The notes under the pieces are model-generated. The model did not search any database. It saw only the letters and a program-made list of their open reading frames with translations, and was not told the DNA's origin. From positions 1 to 64,000 of the forward strand of contig WNNJ02003535.1 in assembly GCA_012934845.2 (NCBI GenBank): a stretch of 64,000 bases of DNA. The letters are read 5' to 3'. Source of the stretch: Pomphorhynchus laevis. Lineage: Eukaryota; Acanthocephala; Palaeacanthocephala; Echinorhynchida; Pomphorhynchidae. The first letter of the stretch is position 1; the number at the start of each line of letters is the position of its first letter. Shown here one piece after another: positions 56,756 through 64,000 of this stretch. Position numbers and translations under genes: made by a program.

Positions 56756-58344
56756 GTAAGTTTTGTGGATCATAAAACAATAGCAGTTTAACCTTTTTCA
56801 AACGTTAACCTTTTACATTTACTATTAATAGACATTTTTAAAATATGCATTTTTCAATTTATTCATTACGAATGTAATCTTATATAGCATTATTGAATAA
56901 TTGTTTAATTGAGCAATTAGATTTTTTAATAATTTTTTTTCATGGTAGATTTGCTAATGTCGTCAAGGATTATCCAATATGTTTCACATTTATCTTAATA
57001 GGATATTATAATATTATAATAAAAGCAGTTGCTTTTATTCCCGATAATATTTTGTTTCTAGCAATATTTTGACAATATTTAACAATTAGATGCTTTTAGA
57101 TTAACATTGAAGTTACATTTTTTTAATCAATTTTTTGTAAAAAAATTGATAAAAAATCTATTTTTACATTTAAACTATTTTTTAAATAAAATATATTTTG
57201 CTCCTGATATTGGAGATCGCAATCAAATGAAAATGTTTTAGCTCGTTCACGACCTCATGCACTCTCCCTCTTGCGCCGTTTCCGAAAAGAACAGGCGTCT
57301 ACGAGCAGTACGGCAATTATAATTTTTTCAAATAGATAGGACGTTGAAAGAATGTATACTGTCGCTCTCTTTAGGCCAAGTCTAATATCTCGACTGAAAG
57401 GCTGCAGAATCGTCCAGCGCTCCACACGTTTCGACTCTGTAGGAGATGAAATAATTGGACTGGGATAGGTCGTAGTGTGTTTGTCGCTATCGTTCCTCTG
57501 TAGCATTTGCTGCTCCTCCTGATGCTGTGCCACGTGTTCGACGTTGCTGGAGGTTATAATATGCATATCTTACATCTAATTCAGCAGCTTTTCGAACAAC
57601 AATCTTACATAAAATCAATTTTTTAAATAAAATATATTTTGCTTCTGATATTAAAAATCGCAATCAAATAAAAATGCTTGAGCTCATTCATGTCATCACT
57701 CACGTAATATCGCAAGACTCAATATCAAGGACTGATATCCTCACCGTGTGGTCATCCAAAAAGGTGGCCATCGAAATGCGTTGATTCATGCACCAGATTC
57801 TTTAGTAGAAGAAGCCAATAGTCTGATTTCGGGCACCCATTCAGCATGTTTTAGGGATAGTTTAGACATGTTGAACTAGAGGTGAATTCCAGGATAACTG
57901 TTCGTCACAATGCGTTGAAGGATGATCTGAAACTGTTAAATACTTCCAGTTACATTTATCCTTCTCTAAAAAATGACACTCAAGAGGTTTACACAAAATA
58001 ATTTGGGCATGGGCATGGACGCTGCTGAAAACTCCAATTAAGCATTTTTCTCTTCTTGCTAAAAATATCAACTTTGTGATTTTGATGAAAATTTCAGTAA
58101 CTTAAAATATATGCATAAATTAAACAAATTCTATTTTGCTCAAGTTCCAGGGTTTTCTTTATAATCAATAAGATCGCTTTAACACATTTTGTATTAATTT
58201 GGTTGCTTTATATTCCAATCTTTTAAAAAGCTATAATATCCTTTTATATAAAAATATATTTAAATAGGCTAGATTACAACATTCTTTATCGTTTTTTATA
58301 ATTTAATTCCTTGCAGTTTTAAAATGTTTCTGTTTTGTAATCAG
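56756..58344. other. Intron with an unassigned minus-strand frame
   Basis: A 103-codon minus frame (57566-57255) begins MHIITSSNVEHVAQHQEEQQ and is not AT-driven in composition. I do not recognise it. It lies between two copies of a short block ('taaataaaatatattttgct' at about 57184 and 57623), so it may be an insertion that duplicated its flank or part of a repeat. The remainder, including 57720-58080, has no supportable gene. Confidence 0.3.
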
Positions 58345-58410
58345 TGAATTGGAATTAGCAGTTTTGACCGACTGGAATTCGCTTCATGGGACTACTGGAG
58401 CTACTATCAT
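58345..58410 (+). CDS. LRR gene exon, tentative
   Basis: 66 bp between 'tttgtaatcag' and 'gtaagatg'. The phase-2 frame reads ELELAVLTDWNSLHGTTGAT. The match to the LRR consensus is weak, but exon size, phase and splice sites agree with the series. If real, the gene continues beyond this exon and its membrane or C-terminal part was not found in the window. Confidence 0.5.
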
Positions 58411-59184
58411 GTAAGATGCATTATTATATCATTTTACTTTCTAATTCAATCTTCCTGTAAATTTAATCTTCCTTTAACTTAATCAAAATAAACTTATTTT
58501 GATTTTTATACTCACATATGTGCTAAAATATATTGAATCCACTCCAGTATCCAAACCATATTTATAAACGATCGGGAATTATCTTTGTTCGTCAGCTTAT
58601 TAGCTTAAACTTAATTGCAAAATTATTTGCCTTTTTAGAAAGACAAAACTCACTCACACTTTTTAGGTGATCTAAAATTGATATGGACGTTAAAATTATA
58701 GTTTACACTTTAAAATGTGTCATTGCAATCTAACATTAATGTTAAAAAAATCACATTTAATTACAAAATATGCAATTTGTAGTGGTTGCGATCTTACAAT
58801 ATTGAAGAGATTAACTGAGCATATACATTACTCACATTTGCTCATGTGTTAAAATATATTGAATTCACTTTAGTAGCCAAGCGATATATACGAATAATTA
58901 ATCTCCATGTCTTGGAGAATTTCTTTAAAATTTGCTCTAACAAATTTATCAATTGATAAACTTATTTTGATTTTAAATAATCGCATTTTATTATTTATGT
59001 GATGAACACATTGCATTTATGTGATGAACTTATTATCATTGTATCTTATTGTAAATCGAATTTTGAGGTTTTCATAGCCGCTTCATGTTTTTCCGCTGTA
59101 CTGACTTTGATGTTTCTTTTATTACAATATGTGATAAACAAATTGCTATTGTTTCCAATTGTAAATTGAATCATTGAGATTTCC
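58411..59184. other. AT-rich intron or flank
   Basis: The bases after the donor at 58411 ('gtaagatgcattattatat') recur at about 62732. A block at 59085-59115 ('catgtttttccgctgtactg') recurs at 61708-61738 ('catgtttttgcgccgtactg'), so it flanks the LINE-B insertion on both sides. No gene seen. Confidence 0.5.
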
Positions 59185-61640
59185 GAAGCGGTTGCTGGTA
59201 GATATGCAGATGTTATAGTCCTTCATAAGACGCGGTCTATCCGTCTCCCTCAGGACATTACTCGATTCATCCCTAAGCACATTTGTTTCCACTATACTCC
59301 GTACATAACCTCGCCTTACTTATCTTTATCTCAAGGACTCTTGATCTTAGTTAAATGCTCTTTAAAATCCTGCCTTCTTTTAAATTATTCTTGTCTAGCC
59401 ATTTTTTAGTAGTTTCACTCTGTAAGAACGGTAAACGCCTCAGTCTAGCCAATGTCTACATCCGTCCAGAGGAGATTCACAAGAACCGTGACCTAATGGA
59501 TAGAATAATTGACAGCGGTTATGACATGGTACTAGGTGACTTCAACGACATAACTAATCGTTGGATTAATGCAGCACTCCGCAGAGACAAGAACGGTTAT
59601 CTTATTCATAAACCTCCTTCCCCCACCTTTCATTGTACATCATCGAATTCACTCCTCGATTTGATACTGCTCCATAAGAGGTGGTTGTTAAAACCCTTCT
59701 GTACAAAGCAGTCGCGACAACATCTGTCCACCTCTCATGACCTAATTTGTTGGCGGATAGAAGAGGATACGCTGCTTCGAAGAAGATTCCACTTTGACCC
59801 GATCAGAGTGGCCTTCTTTCAGTTAGCTATCCAACGCTTCCCCCGAATTGGCAATGAGAGTTTAATCGAATTTAATTCCTACCTATCTTCGCAAGCTACC
59901 GTATTGCTTTCGACAACCTATAAAGGTCGCATGTTCAGTCCCACTCCGACAAAACTCAAGACCTTAGCGTATATGCTTCGTCTTCCCAATCTCTCTGCTT
60001 CTGCCAGGCAAGTTCTCTCGAAAGAATATTGGAGCACTAAATATAGGTTCCAACTGGGTAAGGATAGGGCAAGCATTGCTTCTCTTAATCCTGCCCAGTC
60101 TTCCTTCTGGAAGAAATTCAAGAAGGAAAAGTTTGTATGTTGGAAGGATAGGGACTGGATTAGATTGGTAATATAGGTCTTGATACAGTTTTGGAGGAGT
60201 CATTATTCTTACATAATTATGGTGCCACTCAATCTCCTCAGCCAATTTCTCCTTGGGGATACTTCAGAAGTAGGGATTTATCTGTCACAGATATTCTTAA
60301 CTCCTGGGGGCCTCTCTCGGGCAACTCCAAATCTGTTGCTCCACTCTCTTCTCGTGTCTGTCAGCTTTTGACAGCAGATCAAAGAAGATAAGTGGCCGTA
60401 ACAATGCTATTAGTTGCCCCATCTGATGTGGCCGGCATCAACATTAGTAGACGTATATTTCTACCTAAAAAATCTGGTCTCATGTCCTAAAGACCTGCGG
60501 CCCATATTGATTCAAAATTCCCTCGTATCGATCTACGAAAAAGCGCTTGCGCGTAGAGACGCGGTCGTTTAAGTAGGCGAAATTTAATCCCACCAAGTTT
60601 CTATGGGTTCGTCAAAGGTTTCTCAGTCCATTTATCTGTAGGTAAAGCGCATCAGTTCTGTCAGGATAATAGTTATCAACTTGCTTTGGCTGTTTTCATT
60701 GATTTTTCTGCTGCATTTGACCGCATCTCTATTCCCTTTGTTTTCTTTTCTCTAAGGTCCCTCGGGTTGCCTGCGAGAATTGTTAACAGGGTGGAGATAC
60801 TGCTGTACACCAAGCGATTCTATTATGAAGACGACCCTGATGCGCGTCAGTTCTATCCTATTACGGGTGTGCCTCAAAGATCACCACTTTCCAATATCTT
60901 ATATCTTGCTGCCTCCATTGAACTCTTTAAAATATTTAAACGCGAACAACGTCTAGTGGTATATGCTGATGATACTACAGCCCTGTTTTCCGGATGCAGG
61001 TGCAAAGATGTAGTCTCGGACATCAACCGTATATTTTTAAGATTAAAAGACCAGTTACCCAAGTCCAATCTTATTTTAAACTCTGACAAATCGCAAGTTG
61101 TTGTCTTTCATAGCGCCCTTGCAACAAAGAAAAAGCTCAAGAGGTTAGCACTCTCTGCCCTCTCCTCCATTTTGACTAATCAACGACTCCCTGTCTTTAC
61201 GAGTCGAGTAAAATACCTGGGGTTCACCGTTACGGTGAACTGATCGGCGAAAGCAGACCTGGATAGACTTAAACGTATCCTGAAGAGAGCTGGATCGGCT
61301 CTGAAACGGGCCCAACATCTGTCATTGAAAGGGAAAACTCAGGTGCGCCTCTGGGGCACTCGGGCTATCTCGGGATTAGTCTTTTTCTCTAGGAGACGTC
61401 TACCAGAGCAAATGCTAAGGTTTCTCAAGCTCTTCGTCTCTCGATTACCCAGCATAGTCCGCGTCGATTGGACTCTTCGGGGGGGGGTGAAAGACCCTGT
61501 GTGGTTCAGTCGTAAGGCGGCGTTTTGAATTGGCTGTTGAGCTCAGATCCCACTGGACCTGAGGCCATGAATATGATGGAAGAAGTAGACAAGTTTTTCC
61601 GGAAGACGATGATTTCTGATTTCTGACGTCTCTTTTTTTC
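59185..61640 (+). pseudogene. LINE-B copy L1, longest ORF2 (APE endonuclease and reverse transcriptase)
   Basis: Endonuclease: the upstream frame has ADVIVLHKTRSIRLPQ (the catalytic 'QETR' replaced by HKTR). The main frame 59355-60176 has KRLSLANVYIRPEEIHKNRD, MVLGDFND, SNSLLDLILLHKRW and LSTSHDLICW, the usual order of APE-type LINE motifs. Then come NSYLSSQATVLLSTTYKGR and FWKKFKKEKFV. RT at 60686-61243: VFIDFSAAFDRISIPFVF, FYPITGVPQRSPLSNILYL, YADDTTALFSG (about 60962) and RVKYLGFTVTVN. A stop at 61241-61243 is followed in frame by SAKADLDRLKRILKRAGS. The tail includes 'gggtgaaagaccctgtg' and ends near 61640. Frameshifts at about 59400 and 60180-60680 make it inactive. ORF1 is absent. Zinc-knuckle ORF1 in copy L2 and the motif style point to the Jockey/I superfamily. 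Confidence 0.85.
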
Positions 61641-62129
61641 TATTTTTGTTTTAATTCTATTTAATATATGTATTATTTTTGTTAAGAAAATCGTTATTAT
61701 TAAGCGGTTGCATGTTTTTGCGCCGTACTGACTTTGATTTATTCTTTATAACTATAGCAGATTCATTTATTGTCTGGTTTTTTTTAGTGAAAAACTTGTC
61801 GTTTGTTATATCTGAACATAGTCGGTCGTTAGATGCTGCTAATGTTACAAATGTTGAAAAGGATATTTAGCCAAAAGACTTGTTGAGTTGATCCCAACTT
61901 GTTTTGTTGATATCTTATTCGTAATAAGATCGTTTCCGTTCGAAGCTTGGAAAGAAGATGGTGTGAAACCATCTTGTTGTTAGACCATAATCTTGGAAAG
62001 AAGATGGTCTAAGATGTTCAGGGTCTTAAAAAGATCCTGGACATATTAGACAGTAGACGACATAATATAAGAATTACATGCAGATGGTGTGAGACGAAAG
62101 CAGAAAGTGTATGATTTCGAAAAAATGCA

Positions 62130-62735
62130 ATATCAGAGAGTTGGGAAACTTAAGTCGCAAACAACAAGCCAATCAACAGTAAGATTGTTGCAAATGACAA
62201 AATCACCGCTTCAAGCTAATTCAGTAGCTTGTACTCCCCACAACTGGATTAAAGTTAGGACAAAAGCTAGCTCGAAACAGTGACTTTGTGATTTACGACA
62301 ATCTCACTGTTGAATTTCTTTCGTGGTGCTGACAACCTGATATATACCGATTCCACGAATAAAGCTTTTCCATTTGAGGAAATTTATAGATATCCTGATG
62401 CATAGCAGAAGTGCATCGTAGTGCTACATTGTATTATCTGGTAGACAACTGGTGTGTATTTTGTAGTACAACGCTCTAGGTTCTACAACGCTTAATACAG
62501 ATTGGTGACTATTTGCAGTTGCAAACCCAAGTCTTTGCAAGATAACAAGGAGCTTCCGTTGCCTTAAATCACCGTCTAGCTTTTCTCCCAACTATAATCT
62601 AGTTGTGGGGAGTACAAGCTACTGATTAGAGTCAATTAGCTCGAAACGGTGATTTTGTCATTTGCGACAATCTCACTTTTGAATTTATTTCGTGATGCTG
62701 ACAACCTGATATAAACCGATTCCACGATATTGTAA
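62130..62735. repeat. Foldback-type repeat of about 0.6 kb
   Basis: 'aattcagtagcttgtactcc' (about 62218) is inverted as 'gtggggagtacaagctactg' (about 62605), with flanks such as 'gacaaaatcacc' / 'ggtgattttgtc'. A direct duplicate of the block 'gctgacaacctgatata' lies at about 62327 and 62697. Short frames here are not genes. Confidence 0.65.
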
Positions 62736-64000
62736 GATGCACTATTATATCTTTGTACTTTCTAATTTAATCTTTAATTCCGAAGAGTATGTTTAGTCGA
62801 AAGACTTGTTGAATATAATGGAAATTACATGATTATTAATCGCAAATGTTTAACTAAATTGGGATGAACGTTGAAACGCCGAATTTATCACGTCGAAAGC
62901 CCGAAACAAATTTCGCTATCAAGCTACGGTAACAATTGTTCAAATGGATCGATAAGTTGCTTTCTAGTTTTGATGAAATCAGTTTTGAAGTTCATATTTA
63001 GCTATCAAATATCCATTATACAATGACAGTGAATATTGAGCTGCTATATATGCATATTCACAATGCAGATTAGAATATTAATAAAATATCTAATCTTAAT
63101 ATAAAATATTACCAAAAAATATTGATACCATATATCAAAATCACCGAATGTGCAATTGGAAATTTAATTGTTAAATCGATATCTTCCAACGTTTTTTCAC
63201 CGAAAAATTAATTTAAATCTAGAAACAACGACATATCCCATGCTAGTGAAATTTTATTTAATGAGCTGTTCCCAGTGAAGAAAAGTATCTTGGCAAATTC
63301 CGAATGTTATTTGCCTTTAACGAACTGACACAAGCATTTGCTGGTTATTTTGGAAAGATTCTGTGCCACCTCGGCAAAACATAATGCTATTATGGTCACT
63401 GTAAAGACTATATCTGGACATATACTATTTAAATGAACTGAAATCAGCATTTGTACTAAACGATTTGCGATATATTAAAAGAAATGACCGTTCTACACTT
63501 ACTGTGGATTTCTACAATGATGTGATTCATAATCCATGCATGGGAACGAACCTAACTTTTTAATACGTTTCGTCAAACGATGTGACTATCCCATTGTTAA
63601 AAGCATCACCAATTGGGGCATTGGCGCTCTTCTTGCTGTTTCGAACACAGATGCTTCAAATTTTATGAATCTGAAAATAAGATTTCAGATTAAAATAAGT
63701 TTTCCAACATTTATCAACTTTGGGTTGCATCACCCGGCATTCTCAAAGAAATGTAAGTTATTCAAGGATTATCAAAGCCGGAACGTGAAGAAGTCTTCTG
63801 CTGCTCTAAAAACATTCACCGAAGCCATATAAGCAAACATATTGGGTCTTTAATCCCATGTTCTGGATTCTTCTTACTCGATGAATAGGGAATTCGAGTA
63901 GGACAAGTCTCTAATGGACTAGAAATTTGTCGAATAAACAAAAATCCTGACAACCTTGCTAATTAAAAGGAACTCTGCGATGTTGACTCCGTCCTCTCCA
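62736..64000. other. Unassigned DNA at the right edge
   Basis: Mixed-composition DNA. A 98-codon plus frame (63536-63829) begins MHGNEPNFLIRFVKRCDYPI and contains 'aagaaat|gtaagt' at about 63752, so part of it could be an exon, but I find no recognisable domain. Confidence 0.25.

Noticed and set aside
62660-62735. LRR exon ending at the gtaagatg donor near 62732
   Set aside because: No acceptor with an open phase-2 frame lies upstream; the donor-like string comes from a duplicated intron segment also present at 58411.
63536-63832. Small gene at the right edge
   Set aside because: No domain, an internal splice-donor-like string and no clear start context; reported only as an unassigned frame.
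1-64000. tRNA and rRNA genes
   Set aside because: No cloverleaf with A and B boxes and no conserved rRNA core segments were recognised, although a covariance-model search could find what reading by eye misses.

Overview
This window reads as AT-rich nuclear DNA of an invertebrate animal. It has short coding exons with consensus splice sites, long AT-rich introns, no operons or ribosome-binding-site patterns, and retroelement families typical of animals: REL-endonuclease non-LTR elements, APE-type LINEs and Penelope-like elements. A helminth or other basal or lophotrochozoan animal is possible, but I cannot name the phylum from sequence alone.

Layout. 0-6 kb: AT-rich flank, then a large non-LTR retrotransposon ORF (zinc finger, reverse transcriptase, restriction-like endonuclease), open over 1,408 codons. 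Its 3' part contains a piece of hormone-sensitive lipase. 7-8.5 kb: a second, internally deleted REL-type element. 9.7-58.4 kb (+ strand): at least 12 small exons of one leucine-rich-repeat gene, with about one LRR per exon and every intron in phase 2. Its introns hold most of the mobile DNA. 10.5-13.5 kb (- strand): a 5'-truncated copy of the first retrotransposon family joined to a ubiquilin fragment. 14.2-16.8 kb (+): a third copy of that family joined to the C-terminal part of apoptosis-inducing factor. 17.7-22.9 kb (-): two damaged APE-type LINEs (LINE-B). 23.6-28 kb: RTE-like LINE remnants, LRR exons and an (AT)30 tract. 31.7-34.5 kb (-): a decayed Penelope-like element (GIY-YIG plus RT) with an inverted copy of its 3' end. 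36-41 kb: LINE debris. 41.6-45.4 kb: duplicated foldback/RTE blocks. 45.6-58.4 kb: six more LRR exons plus one weaker one. 59.2-61.6 kb (+): the longest LINE-B copy. 62-64 kb: foldback repeat and unassigned DNA.

The main observation is that all three copies of the REL-type retrotransposon family carry a fragment of a different host protein gene at their 3' side, in the same orientation: LIPE/HSL, ubiquilin and AIF. This suggests an element whose reverse transcriptase repeatedly joins host mRNA to its own RNA. Secondary observations are hammerhead-ribozyme-like cores (CTGANGA, hairpin, GAAA) at the ends of several Penelope-like families, covarying hairpins in another such family, and many near-perfect short fold-back duplications.

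All homology calls come from reading motifs by eye; no database search was run.
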